A DNA stretch of 63,962 bases from a bacterium. GTDB lineage: Bacteria > Vulcanimicrobiota > Xenobia > Xenobiales > Xenobiaceae. The stretch is taken from assembly GCA_017458675.1 (NCBI GenBank), contig JAFTAM010000182.1, positions 1 through 63,962 of the forward strand. The letters run 5' to 3'. The notes under the pieces were generated by a model. The model had not been told where the DNA came from. It saw nothing but the letters and a program-made list of their open reading frames with translations, and made no database searches. The stretch's first letter is position 1. Each line of letters starts with the position of its first letter. Positions 17,418-25,897 of the stretch are shown here, piece by piece. Made by a program: the position numbers and the translations under genes.

Positions 17418-18686
17418 CTACTGCAAATCATACACTAAAGAACCGTCCTGTCCCTTGCGTTTATATTCGATATTCACAAAAGGCATCTCGCTGACCGTAA
17501 GCACGGAATTGAACAGTTCCTCGCTGCTCAGCACGGTCTTGTTGTTGATGCGGGTGACGGTGTCGCCGTCCTGCAGTCCCAGCCGGCTGAAAATATTGTC
17601 GCTTTTTAAAAATTTCAGTTTTACGCCCATATCCTCTTCGTCGGGCGTAGCTCTCACCTCGGAAATAATCGCCGCTCCCCGCTTAAGATATCCGGAAAGT
17701 TCCTCGCGGGAGGGATGCATCGGGGTTGGCGAAACCTCGGGACCGCCGCTCTTAATATCGGCGGAGGTAAGGCCGCTGTCTTCCTGATAATAGCTTTCAA
17801 AGCGCTTGCCGGAATCGGCGAAATTTTTAACCTCAACCCGAGCAGGCTCAGGCATGCCGCCTCCGCTTTCACGGCCGTCGTTATAGTCTTCCGTTTCGGA
17901 AAAAGGAACGGGAGAGGCCAGCGGCTCGACTGAAGCCGCGCCTTTGTCGGCGTGAACAGTCCCCCTGCGCGCAGAAGCGGCTGAAGAGTTCGCTCCGGGC
18001 TTGGCCGGCGGCGGCACATCTTTAGGATTGGGCAAAACCGGATGGCCCTGCGCGTTTTCACCTGCCAATGTCTCCGTTCCCGAAGCGGCGCTGCTGAGGC
18101 TGAGAGTAACCGAGCGGCCGCCCTTGCGCAGAACAACTCTGTCGGACAAAACTTTGTCAACTTTATAGCCTTGAAGGGTCTGTCCCTCGGAGAGAGTATG
18201 AGACGCTCCTCCCAGACTCAGGACGGCAATTCCGGAATCTCCGCCCACCATTACTCCCTGCAGAGTGATGCCTTCGGCCGACTGAGAATAGGTTCCGAAG
18301 TCCTCTGTCCCGCCGCCGGCTTCCGAAACCGGTTTTTCCGCCTTAACCGTTTCTTCCCCGGGTTCCGCCTTTACAGACTCTTCTTCAGCCTCCGCCTCCT
18401 CCTCGATATCAGCTTCAAGTTCCGCGTCAGACTCGGGCTGTCCCTCGCGCCGTCCCAGAAAATAACCGGCCCGGCGCTTAGCCCTGTCCGGACTGTAGGC
18501 AGGCTCGCGGAGGCGCGCGCTGACGCGCACCGGTTCCTCCGGCTCCCGCGTGGTATAATCCACCGTCTTATTGAGCAGATCGGCTCCTATAAATACGCCC
18601 GCCGTTATAAATACTGATATAACAGCGGTAACTAAAGGAGAAAATCTGCTTTCCTCTTCAAAGGCCTTTGCCGCATTCTTTTTCAT
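17418..18686 (-). CDS. gspC: Type II secretion inner-membrane protein GspC (HR plus PDZ)
   Basis: A 422-residue protein from ATG 18686 (a TTG at 18740 is a weaker alternative). A short cytoplasmic N-terminus and one membrane helix (VTAVISVFITAGVFIGADLL) are followed by a long Glu/Pro-rich linker, an HR-like domain (LQGVMVGGDSGIAVLSL to VVLRKGGRSVTLSL) that would contact the secretin GspD, a second Pro/Ser-rich linker, and a C-terminal PDZ domain (FSRLGLQDGDTVTRINNK). That order is diagnostic of GspC. It is longer than the usual 270-300 residues because of the linkers. gspD, E, F, G, H, L and M are not in the window. Confidence 0.85.
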   Translation of the reverse strand: MKKNAAKAFEEESRFSPLVTAVISVFITAGVFIGADLLNKTVDYTTREPEEPVRVSARLREPAYSPDRAKRRAGYFLGRREGQPESDAELEADIEEEAEAEEESVKAEPGEETVKAEKPVSEAGGGTEDFGTYSQSAEGITLQGVMVGGDSGIAVLSLGGASHTLSEGQTLQGYKVDKVLSDRVVLRKGGRSVTLSLSSAASGTETLAGENAQGHPVLPNPKDVPPPAKPGANSSAASARRGTVHADKGAASVEPLASPVPFSETEDYNDGRESGGGMPEPARVEVKNFADSGKRFESYYQEDSGLTSADIKSGGPEVSPTPMHPSREELSGYLKRGAAIISEVRATPDEEDMGVKLKFLKSDNIFSRLGLQDGDTVTRINNKTVLSSEELFNSVLTVSEMPFVNIEYKRKGQDGSLVYDLQ

Positions 18687-18757
18687 AAACCGATTTTTCC
18701 AAAAATAAATCAAATAGAACCGTATATCGGCTTCCGTCAATTTATCTGCCTAAGCGC

Positions 18758-21088
18758 CTATTCCAGTTTTTTTATCAGACACAGGATATTGCAGCCGTCC
18801 TTGTAGCGATAGGTCATCCTGTCGGTGAGGTTCTTGACCAGATGAACTCCCAGGCCTCCGTATCTGCGCTCCTCAAAGCTCAAATTAACATTGGGCGTTT
18901 CGATAGCCGTAGGATCGTAAGGACGGCCTCCGTCTATAAAGTGTACGGTAAGCTGTTTGGGACAGTCCTGAATTTCCGCTCTGATAAGAACTTTGCAATC
19001 TTTCTCAGCGCCGGAATACGAGGTGATGTTGGTGAAAATGTCGTCAATGACCGTACTGACCGTCGTTTTGATTCTGGCCAGAGCCTCCTCCTGCAGATCG
19101 GCCTTGCGATCCAGCAGATCCTCTACAAAATCCAATATTCTGTCCAGTTCGTCCCCGCTGGAATTGACCTCCAGAAACTTGTCGCTGCCCCGGCTTCCGA
19201 AATATTCAAAAGCGAGCATTGTTACATCGTCGCCTATGCCCCTTCTGTCGTCAGCAAATTCATCCAAAGCGGCTTTGACATAATTTATCAGGGAAGCGCA
19301 GTCATAAGAGCGTCCCTTTTCACCGTTCAGGACCTTAAGCAATCCCTCCGCGCCGAAGAATTCTCCGTCCTCGTTCAGAGCTTCGGTGACGCCGTCGGTA
19401 TAAAGAAATACTTTGTCTCCGGGTTCAAGCTGCCAGCTCTGGGAAGCGTAGCTCAAATTGTCAAGTCCTCCCAGCACAAAGCATGAGTTCACTTTAATTT
19501 CCTGCCAGCGGCCGTTTTTATAAAGAATCGGACGGCAGTGACCGGCATTGACAAATTTGAATTCGCCGCTGGCGACGTTCATAATTCCCACAAAAGCCGT
19601 TACAAACATGCCGGTAGCATTATTCTCGCAGAGCGAGATGTTGACGCTCTCAACGCAGCGCTCCAGAGAATCGCCGGAAAGGACCGCGTCATGAATGGCC
19701 GTCTTGGCCGTCATCATCAGCAGAGCCGCGGGGATTCCGTGTTCGGAAACGTCGGCTATCATCACTCCGTACAGGCTGTCGCTTATGCGGAAATAGTCGT
19801 AAAAATCGCCTCCCACCTCCTGAGCGGGTTCCGTAAGAGCACATAAATCCATGCTGCGCAGCTCCGGATAAGTGGGGAAATATTTAGGAAGACAGGAGAG
19901 CTGAATGGTTCGGGCCAGTTCCATCTGCTCGGCGTCGTGCGCCACCTGACGCTCCATTAAGTTTTTAAGAGCGTCGACCGTGGAATTTATGCCCTGACTG
20001 AGCACGCTGAATTCGGGATAGCTGTCCTCTTCGACTCTAACGTTCAGATCGCCGCCTTCTATTTCCGCCAGCGAATCGTTAATGCGATCCAGACCGTCGA
20101 TCATAATCATGCGCACCAGATAGGAAGCGGCAAAAAAGATCGATACGAAGATGATGGCAAAAATGACCAGCATTGCCGAAAAGACGGTGCGACGCGTCGC
20201 ATAGATTTCACGCACCGACATATAGCAGACCAGCTTATAGCGCTCGGTCTGGTATACGCTGTAATAGCAGCTGAGTCCGTCGCGCTTTACCGGCAGCAGA
20301 CTGTGTTCCTTTTCGTTGGCCGCATTAAAGTTGTAGGTATCTTCGGGAAGGATTAAATTATCGTAAACCTCCTCGACTCGGCGTCCGACCAGATGTTCGT
20401 TGGGACTGTTCTTAATAACGCCGTTTTCCACAATATCGACGCCGCCGGTTTCGCCTATGGGCAGACTCCCGTAAATGAACTGGTTTTCCGCAATATTGTA
20501 GGTAGTTTTAAAGCTTTCGGCGCTGATGCCCAAACGCACCAGAAAGCCCGGATGCCTCGAAAGCGGCGCGCTGAAAAGAAGAAGCTCCCGTCCTTTGCTG
20601 TCCAGGACGTACTCAACCTGCCTGTAGGTGCCGATACTGTTGACAAAGGCGCAGAAATCCGAACTGGGATCGTAGGGAGCCGACCTGTCGCTCCGAGCGC
20701 CGCCGCCCACAATTAATATATCAGAACTGACGGCTATGACATTGTGCACCGAATCAATAATATCGATTCGGGAAAGTCCCAGCCCGTTGCAGAGGCGCAC
20801 CAGAACCTTGGAGTCCTTGCCCAGTACGCTGGGAAAGCTGTCAACCACCTCGGCCACCGTTTCCAGCGAAGACAGCACGCTGTGCATCATGTTGGAGCGC
20901 AGTTCATAAGACTGCTTGTCCCCCAGATTAAGCGCCCTTACGGTATCCTTGTAAGTTTCCAGGAACAGCTTGCCCGCGTGGGTGCGGCAGTTGCGGTCCA
21001 CGATATCGAGGGAGAAAAAGGAAGCGACCAGTATCGCTATGGCCACCACAATCAACAGCTTTTTGCGAAACGCCTTGCGCATTGACAA
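18758..21088 (-). CDS. Membrane sensor with SpoIIE-type phosphatase and C-terminal HATPase domain
   Basis: A 776-residue signalling protein. TM helix near 9-27, a large extracytoplasmic sensor region (about 30-295), a second TM (about 302-325), HAMP (about 326-380), then a PP2C/SpoIIE serine phosphatase domain with 'QEVGGDFYDYF', 'VMIADVSEHG' and 'GDDVTML' metal-site motifs, and a C-terminal GHKL ATPase of the RsbW type with 'DDIFTNITSYS' and 'RYGGLGVHLVKNLTD'. Such proteins control a STAS anti-anti-sigma protein by phosphorylation; the STAS gene is 28 bp upstream. The frame starts with TTG 11 nt after GGGAGAG; an ATG at 21082 is an alternative. Cognate sigma or other target not seen. Confidence 0.9.
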   Translation of the reverse strand: MSMRKAFRKKLLIVVAIAILVASFFSLDIVDRNCRTHAGKLFLETYKDTVRALNLGDKQSYELRSNMMHSVLSSLETVAEVVDSFPSVLGKDSKVLVRLCNGLGLSRIDIIDSVHNVIAVSSDILIVGGGARSDRSAPYDPSSDFCAFVNSIGTYRQVEYVLDSKGRELLLFSAPLSRHPGFLVRLGISAESFKTTYNIAENQFIYGSLPIGETGGVDIVENGVIKNSPNEHLVGRRVEEVYDNLILPEDTYNFNAANEKEHSLLPVKRDGLSCYYSVYQTERYKLVCYMSVREIYATRRTVFSAMLVIFAIIFVSIFFAASYLVRMIMIDGLDRINDSLAEIEGGDLNVRVEEDSYPEFSVLSQGINSTVDALKNLMERQVAHDAEQMELARTIQLSCLPKYFPTYPELRSMDLCALTEPAQEVGGDFYDYFRISDSLYGVMIADVSEHGIPAALLMMTAKTAIHDAVLSGDSLERCVESVNISLCENNATGMFVTAFVGIMNVASGEFKFVNAGHCRPILYKNGRWQEIKVNSCFVLGGLDNLSYASQSWQLEPGDKVFLYTDGVTEALNEDGEFFGAEGLLKVLNGEKGRSYDCASLINYVKAALDEFADDRRGIGDDVTMLAFEYFGSRGSDKFLEVNSSGDELDRILDFVEDLLDRKADLQEEALARIKTTVSTVIDDIFTNITSYSGAEKDCKVLIRAEIQDCPKQLTVHFIDGGRPYDPTAIETPNVNLSFEERRYGGLGVHLVKNLTDRMTYRYKDGCNILCLIKKLE

Positions 21089-21116
21089 TGTCTTTTACAC
21101 TCTCCCGAATATCTGC

Positions 21117-21431
21117 TTACTGCACCTGCAGAATCTGCGAAAATCCCGAAATGTCGAAAATTTCCTTGACCACGCTGTTGGCGTTGCATACCGTAACCGG
21201 CGCCGAAGCCCCCAGCTTCTTCTTTGCCATCAGCAGAACTCTCAGACCGGCGCTGGAGATATAATCAACCTTAGAGAAATCAAATACCAGCTTACGGCAA
21301 TGAGGCAGGACCTCATTGACCGCATTTTCCACATCCGAGGCGGTACTGCTGCCGAAGCGGCCGTCCAATAGCAAGGTCACTTCGGAATTTCCTCCGGCGT
21401 CGCTGTTTTCAATCCGTTTTTCAATTTTCAT
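21117..21431 (-). CDS. STAS-domain anti-sigma factor antagonist
   Basis: A 104-residue STAS protein (SpoIIAA/RsbV type). The segment 'VDYISSAGLRVLL' contains the serine pair (Ser59/Ser60) at which such proteins are phosphorylated by an RsbW-type kinase and dephosphorylated by a SpoIIE-type phosphatase. It is the first gene of a two-gene unit with the phosphatase/ATPase fusion, which supplies both candidate activities. No anti-sigma factor or sigma factor is adjacent, so the output could be secretion or cell-surface regulation rather than transcription (inference). Confidence 0.9.
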   Translation of the reverse strand: MKIEKRIENSDAGGNSEVTLLLDGRFGSSTASDVENAVNEVLPHCRKLVFDFSKVDYISSAGLRVLLMAKKKLGASAPVTVCNANSVVKEIFDISGFSQILQVQ

Positions 21432-21587
21432 AAAAGCTCTCTGTCCTCATACATATATTATAGTAGGAAATAAATTTTATTTTGGCGCCGCCTCCGCAAT
21501 CCTCCCTGCTTTGCTCTGCCATAATCATAAGCGGCTTCCGATCTCAGCGAAAATAAAATAATAGAGAGAGCCTGCGTCCGAAATTTA

Positions 21588-21624
21588 TTTTTCCTTATAA
21601 AAAAGTGTTTTTTATAAGGAAAAA
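21588..21624. other. Perfect AT-rich inverted repeat (17-bp arms)
   Basis: Arms TTTTTCCTTATAAAAAA and its exact complement with a GTG loop, in the 394-bp region between the STAS gene (minus) and the 165-aa gene (plus). It could extrude as a cruciform, act as an operator or as an insulator between the divergent units. Confidence 0.7.
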
Positions 21625-21670
21625 AATACTTAATTTATAAATAGATACACATTTATTTAACATAATTGTA

Positions 21671-21699
21671 TTGCTTACCGGATAGAATTCATCTATGAT
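21671..21699 (+). promoter_or_regulatory. Sigma70-like promoter for the 165-aa orphan gene
   Basis: TTGCTT, 17-bp spacer, TATGAT. It would give a leader of about 120 nt, within which CCGTC...TCTGCAGGCAGA-CGG forms a nested hairpin (about 21719-21747). Confidence 0.55.
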
Positions 21700-21825
21700 A
21701 CGCACATAAAAATTGGCCCCGTCCAATAGGTCTGCAGGCAGACGGTCAAAAATTATATTACTAAATAATCAAATACTAATATTCAGAGTGAATATTAACC
21801 CGGCTTTAAGCAAGGAGCACCTACC

Positions 21826-22323
21826 ATGAATGACATAAATTCGGCTAGTTTTTTAAACAGCAGCTTCAACGGCCTCAGGTCCGTAAATACTGTTGCCGAG
21901 TGCCCCCAGGCCGCTTCCGTGTCAAATCATGATACTAATTCGGAACATAATCACAGCGTAGAAGATTCTGTCAATATAGGCGTACGCTATGATAATGAAG
22001 AGAATCTGGAATCGGTTGCTTTCAGCGCCCGCAGCGACAGCGCCAAGGCTGTCAGATCCGAAGTCGCATCAGATAAATTTCAGCGGACCGACAGCAAAAA
22101 CATCAATAACGAATTTGACGGTTTCCTGATTTCCGGGAATTCGTCTTCCATTATGGCAGACAATAAAACTTCAAATTCATTTTCGCTCTCAAGTTTAGGA
22201 ACTATAGCTATTATTGACGATCCGCAGACGCCGGAAGAGCTTTTAAGCAGCGACATGGTCATGAACGGTCCTTCATTTGCCAAATATGGTATATACAACA
22301 TGGATGGCGACCGCATCGCTTAA
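21826..22323 (+). CDS. Orphan 165-residue hydrophilic protein
   Basis: No family recognised. The protein is Ser/Asn/Asp-rich, has no signal peptide or TM helix, and looks largely disordered over residues 1-125 (many Ser, Asn, Glu). The C-terminal 40 residues are more ordered looking: 'GTIAIIDDPQTPEELL' and then 'FAKYGIYNMDGDRIA'. AAGGAG lies 8 nt before ATG, a promoter is 130 bp upstream and a strong terminator 21 bp downstream, so it is a real, monocistronic gene. A precursor-like role for the conserved-looking C-terminus or a secretion substrate is possible but unsupported. Confidence 0.65.
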   Translation: MNDINSASFLNSSFNGLRSVNTVAECPQAASVSNHDTNSEHNHSVEDSVNIGVRYDNEENLESVAFSARSDSAKAVRSEVASDKFQRTDSKNINNEFDGFLISGNSSSIMADNKTSNSFSLSSLGTIAIIDDPQTPEELLSSDMVMNGPSFAKYGIYNMDGDRIA

Positions 22324-22344
22324 GCTGCATCCGCACAAACAGAT

Positions 22345-22379
22345 ACTGCTTTTATCTTCGGATAAAGGCAGTTTTTTTT
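22345..22379 (+). terminator. Terminator with UUCG tetraloop
   Basis: ACTGCTTTTATC-TTCG-GATAAAGGCAGT followed by seven T. Ends the 165-aa gene. Confidence 0.9.
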
Positions 22380-22649
22380 ATGCCCTCTGTCATTGCCGCT
22401 GAAGCCCCTAAGCAGCTAACGTTCCGCCCTAAATAACGCCCTCGCTTTTTAATCTATTTTTGTTATTATTGCATATTTATTGTTAGCATTAGGTTTAAGA
22501 TATTAAATAATACTTATTTAAGGATTTATTTAAATATTTATCCTGCCAATAAAAGCTATACTTATGAAGTCATATGCAAAGTTAAGTAGTTTTCCCTCTT
22601 CGGCGCAGCCCCGTTCTGTACGCAGTAAAAAATGGATACAAGGGCCGGC

Positions 22650-22910
22650 GCAGTCGGCAAGTTAAGCGAAAACGCGCTTTCAGCATACATGCTCCGCACA
22701 GGCTAAATTTTGCACAGGAGCGAGCGCCGTGAGCGAAGCGCAGCCGCGGAGCGAAGCGCTAAACATAACCGACATAGCGAAAACATACATAACATATTTG
22801 AAAGATTCTTCGCTGCGCTCTCAATGACAGGGCAAACGTTTACAAGCATAATGCAGAAATGCTGTTGTGCCATTTTTAGCGAAATCCAGTATTAACTTAA
22901 TGACATTGCA
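22650..22910 (+). repeat. Dispersed intergenic repeat, copy 4
   Basis: Head CAGTCGGCAAGTTAAGC, 'TTTCAGCATACATG', GC-rich core (GCGAGCGCCGTGAGCGAAGC), 'GATTCTTCGCTGCGCTCTCA' and tail TTAACTTAATGACATTG. The outer arms are more diverged here than in copies 1, 2, 5, 6 and 7. It fills most of the 648-bp gap before ispF; nothing gene-like is seen in 22380-22650. Confidence 0.8.
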
Positions 22911-22971
22911 AGAGCCAAAAAAAAGTTTTTCCACAGCAAAAACAGAATACTAAATAAAAAAGGACGCTCTT

Positions 22972-23493
22972 ATGCAGGAACAGGATATAATTTCTCTGAT
23001 TAAAGCTCATACAGCCTTCCGCGTCGGCTCCGGCTTCGACGTACACCGACTGGTAAAAGACAGACCTCTGATCATCGGCGGAGTGAACATTCCCTATGAA
23101 TTTGGATTATTAGGTCATTCCGACGCCGACGTTCTGGTGCATGCCGTAATGGACGCGCTCTTAGGCGCAGCTAAACTGGCCGATATAGGCGTTCATTTTC
23201 CTGACAGCGATCCTCGCTGGAAGGGTGCGGATTCCTTGAAGCTGGCTCGGGCCGTAGCGGATTTAGTCAGAGAAAAGGGCTTTGAAATTGTAAATGCCGA
23301 CAGCATCGTTATTGCCCAAAAACCGAAGATGTCTCCTTACTTCAGCCAAATGGCCGCCAATATAGCCAAAGCTCTGGGGATAGAGGCGGAAGCTGTCAGC
23401 GTCAAGGCCACGACCACAGAAAAGCTGGGCTTCTGCGGCGCAGGAGAGGGCATCGCCGCTTCAGCTTCGGTTCTATTGAGAAAAAAGCCCTGA
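22972..23493 (+). CDS. ispF: 2-C-methyl-D-erythritol 2,4-cyclodiphosphate synthase
   Basis: A 173-residue enzyme of the MEP isoprenoid pathway that cyclises CDP-ME 2-phosphate to ME-cPP with release of CMP. The metal ligands Asp23, His25 (GFDVHRL) and His57 ([12 protein letters not shown]) are present, as are 'GHSDADV', '[10 protein letters not shown]' and '[16 protein letters not shown]'. The N-terminus is 12-15 residues longer than the usual family start, but the ATG has AAAAAAGGA upstream. First gene of a run of six same-strand genes; ispD is not next to it. Confidence 0.97.
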   Translation: MQEQDIISLIKAHTAFRVGSGFDVHRLVKDRPLIIGGVNIPYEFGLLGHSDADVLVHAVMDALLGAAKLADIGVHFPDSDPRWKGADSLKLARAVADLVREKGFEIVNADSIVIAQKPKMSPYFSQMAANIAKALGIEAEAVSVKATTTEKLGFCGAGEGIAASASVLLRKKP

Positions 23494-23545
23494 GGTACTT
23501 TATTAAGGCAGACTAAGCTGCCAAACTCTTTTCAGGAGGGAAAAC

Positions 23546-23950
23546 ATGGCCGTTGATAAGCAGAAGCTGCTCGAAGCTTTAAATGAAACCGATCCCGGTA
23601 CTCAGTGGTTTGTAGACAAAAAACTGCAGACCGTCCGCAAAGTTTCACTTCAAGACCCCCAAAGCATAGAATCCTTCAAGCGTGATTTAGCTAAAGATCC
23701 GTCCCGATTTATTAAAGTTGACAAGAGAAGCGGCCTCGAAAGGCGCAGCGAGCTGGAGGGATTTATAAAAATCATAGCCGATCCCAAACTCCAGCAAGTA
23801 CTTAGAGAGGCTCTGCACAGTCCCGCCCCCCACCGAGCCTTCCGTATGGCTCTGGAGCGCAAAAACAAAGAGCAGCGCCAATTTGCCGATTATCAGGATA
23901 AATGCGCTCAGAAGCGCCTGCAGGATTTTCTCAAATTGAATAACATTTAA
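23546..23950 (+). CDS. UPF0158-like protein
   Basis: A 134-residue soluble protein. 'TQWFVDKKLQTVRKV' at the start, a central acidic helical part and the C-terminal 'REALHSPAPHRAFRMALERK' fit the UPF0158 family, which has no assigned function. AGGAGGG precedes the ATG. It lies 52 bp after ispF and 42 bp before the next gene, so it is probably cotranscribed. The family match rests on these short motifs only. Confidence 0.65.
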   Translation: MAVDKQKLLEALNETDPGTQWFVDKKLQTVRKVSLQDPQSIESFKRDLAKDPSRFIKVDKRSGLERRSELEGFIKIIADPKLQQVLREALHSPAPHRAFRMALERKNKEQRQFADYQDKCAQKRLQDFLKLNNI

Positions 23951-23992
23951 GCTCCCCCGCGAGCCGCAGATAAATAACACCGGAGGTCCGCC

Positions 23993-25180
23993 ATGTCAGC
24001 AGCTTTCACATTCAAAACCGCTTTAACAGCTTTTTCAGGCTGCCTTATAGCCGGAGCCTGCATTCTTCCCGTATCTGCTCAGCCGCTCGGCTCCGTTCCT
24101 CCGCCCGGTTCAGAGCCGGCCTGCCGCTCCGAAGCTTCTGCGGACCCAGCTCTCCCTGCGCTGACAAACAGCGCTTTGCTGCTGGCGGCTCAAAACAGCC
24201 GTTTTGTCATGCATGATCCTCAGTCCGGCTACAATGTCGAAAGCTACGCGCTTCCTCCCGGCTGGCAGGGTTTCGGCAAAGTCACCCTCAATATGGACCC
24301 CACCGGCGACAATATGCTGCAGTGGTTCAGCGGCTTTTACAATCCCCAGGATTCCAAGGTCTATGTGGAAAGCTCGGCGGTGCTGAAATATACAGTTCCT
24401 ATAAATAAGGTTCCCTTTATGGCCAATCCCCGGCTGCTGGCCGACGTCATGAAAAAATCAATCGCCGAAAGAGCCCACTATCAGGACATAAAATTTGAGT
24501 CCATCAACATAATTAACAGCAAAGACGCCGAGCTGGTCAAAATAGCCGCCGGCTTTGCCAAAATGGGAAAAAGCCTCAACCCTAACAGCAGAGCTCTGCC
24601 TCTGGAGGCCCAGGGACGTTTTTCCTTTTTTAAGAACGGCGAGAAATGGCTGGGCGAATCCGATATCGGCATCGCCGCCTGGGAAACTCCTATGCTGGGC
24701 GGCGTCTACTCCACCATGATGTTCTTCAATTCCGCCGTTTACAGGATCTATCCGGAGAAATCGGCGGCGGCTGTCCTTAAAGACGCCAAAACCATCGTAG
24801 CTTCCCGCAAAATCGATCCCGAATGGGAAAGACTGATAAACCAGATCAGAACCGACGTCGGCAGCGGCAACATAGAGGCCGCCCGCAAACGCGCTCAGAT
24901 TTGGCAGAAGACCGGAGAAGACATAGGCAAAATGAGACAGGACAGCTGGAACAAGCAGCAGCAGTCCCAGGACCGCATCTCCAAAAAACGCAGCGACCAG
25001 ATCAGAGGAGTTACCAGCGCTCCCGATCCCTTTGGCTCCGGCAGAACCGTTCAAACCAACGCCAACGCCAAGCACGTCTGGATCGACAGCAGCGGCAGGC
25101 AGCTCAACACCGAGGACGGATCTTACAATCCCAATTCCGACAAGACCAAAAATAACCGCGAGTGGCGGCAAATCAGATAA
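23993..25180 (+). CDS. Unknown secreted protein
   Basis: A 395-residue protein with signal peptide (cleavage near PVSA/QPLG). Mature part: a Pro/Ser/Ala linker, an alpha/beta domain at about 65-265 (including 'GWQGFGKVTLNMDPTGDNMLQWFSG'-like beginning, split here as GWQGFGKVTLN and MLQWFSGF), a helical part (270-335) rich in Gln/Lys, and a C-terminal tail with 'AKHVWIDSSGRQLNTEDG', a motif of many secreted proteins that end in a small WVD-S-type sheet. No family named. It sits in the ispF run before the UPF0173 hydrolase, suggesting an envelope role. Confidence 0.7.
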   Translation: MSAAFTFKTALTAFSGCLIAGACILPVSAQPLGSVPPPGSEPACRSEASADPALPALTNSALLLAAQNSRFVMHDPQSGYNVESYALPPGWQGFGKVTLNMDPTGDNMLQWFSGFYNPQDSKVYVESSAVLKYTVPINKVPFMANPRLLADVMKKSIAERAHYQDIKFESINIINSKDAELVKIAAGFAKMGKSLNPNSRALPLEAQGRFSFFKNGEKWLGESDIGIAAWETPMLGGVYSTMMFFNSAVYRIYPEKSAAAVLKDAKTIVASRKIDPEWERLINQIRTDVGSGNIEAARKRAQIWQKTGEDIGKMRQDSWNKQQQSQDRISKKRSDQIRGVTSAPDPFGSGRTVQTNANAKHVWIDSSGRQLNTEDGSYNPNSDKTKNNREWRQIR

Positions 25181-25201
25181 CAAGAACGGAGTATCAACGC
25201 T

Positions 25202-25882
25202 ATGCAGATTCAGTATTTCGGCCATTCGGCCTTCGCTTTTATCTCTCCCAAGGGCAGCGTGCTCGTCGATCCCTATATTTCCGGCAGCCCGCACATGAAG
25301 GGCAAAGCCTTCCCCAAGGCTCTTAACGTCACCCATATTATTCTGACTCACGGTCACGGCGACCATGTGGGCGACGCCGTCCAGATCGCCCAGAAGCACA
25401 ATGCCGTAATTGTGGCTATACCCGAGCTGGCCGCCCTCATGAAGCAGAAGGGCGCCAATACTCTGGCCTGCGCCTTGGGCGGCGCCGTTAAATTTCCCTG
25501 GGGCGAAATGCGCTTCGTCCAGGCGATCCATTCCTCAGCTTACGAAAATAAATATGCGGGCGTAGCCGCCGGCGTAATTCTGCAGATGGAAGGACATACC
25601 GTTTACCACGCGGGCGACACCGCGCTCTTCGGCGATATGGCCTTAATAGGACGCCTTTACAAGCCGGAGATCGCCCTCCTGCCCATCGGCGGACACTTCA
25701 CTATGGATATAACGGAAGCGCTGGAAGCGGCCAAAATGCTGCAGCCCCGCACCGTTATTCCCATGCACTACAATACCTTCCCGGTCATACAGACCGACCC
25801 GGCAGAATACAAGGAAACCGCAGAAAGAGAGACCGCTTCCAAGGTCAAAATTATGCAGCCTCTGGAAATTTTTGAAATTTAA
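25202..25882 (+). CDS. UPF0173-family metal-dependent hydrolase (MBL fold)
   Basis: A 226-residue metallo-beta-lactamase-fold hydrolase. The HxHxDH motif is His50-Gly-His52-Gly-Asp54-His55 (LTHGHGDHVGD); 'VYHAGDTALFGDM' gives the further Asp ligand and 'VIPMHYNTFPVI' the last His. These are the signatures of the UPF0173/YtkL group. Substrate unknown. Spacing of 21 bp to the gene before and 15 bp to the next supports a shared operon. Confidence 0.92.
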   Translation: MQIQYFGHSAFAFISPKGSVLVDPYISGSPHMKGKAFPKALNVTHIILTHGHGDHVGDAVQIAQKHNAVIVAIPELAALMKQKGANTLACALGGAVKFPWGEMRFVQAIHSSAYENKYAGVAAGVILQMEGHTVYHAGDTALFGDMALIGRLYKPEIALLPIGGHFTMDITEALEAAKMLQPRTVIPMHYNTFPVIQTDPAEYKETAERETASKVKIMQPLEIFEI

Positions 25883-25897
25883 CCGATATACAGAAAC

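Noticed and set aside
24458-25531. 357-residue open frame on the minus strand
   Set aside because: It is a shadow of two well-supported plus-strand genes and has no ribosome site or known domain.
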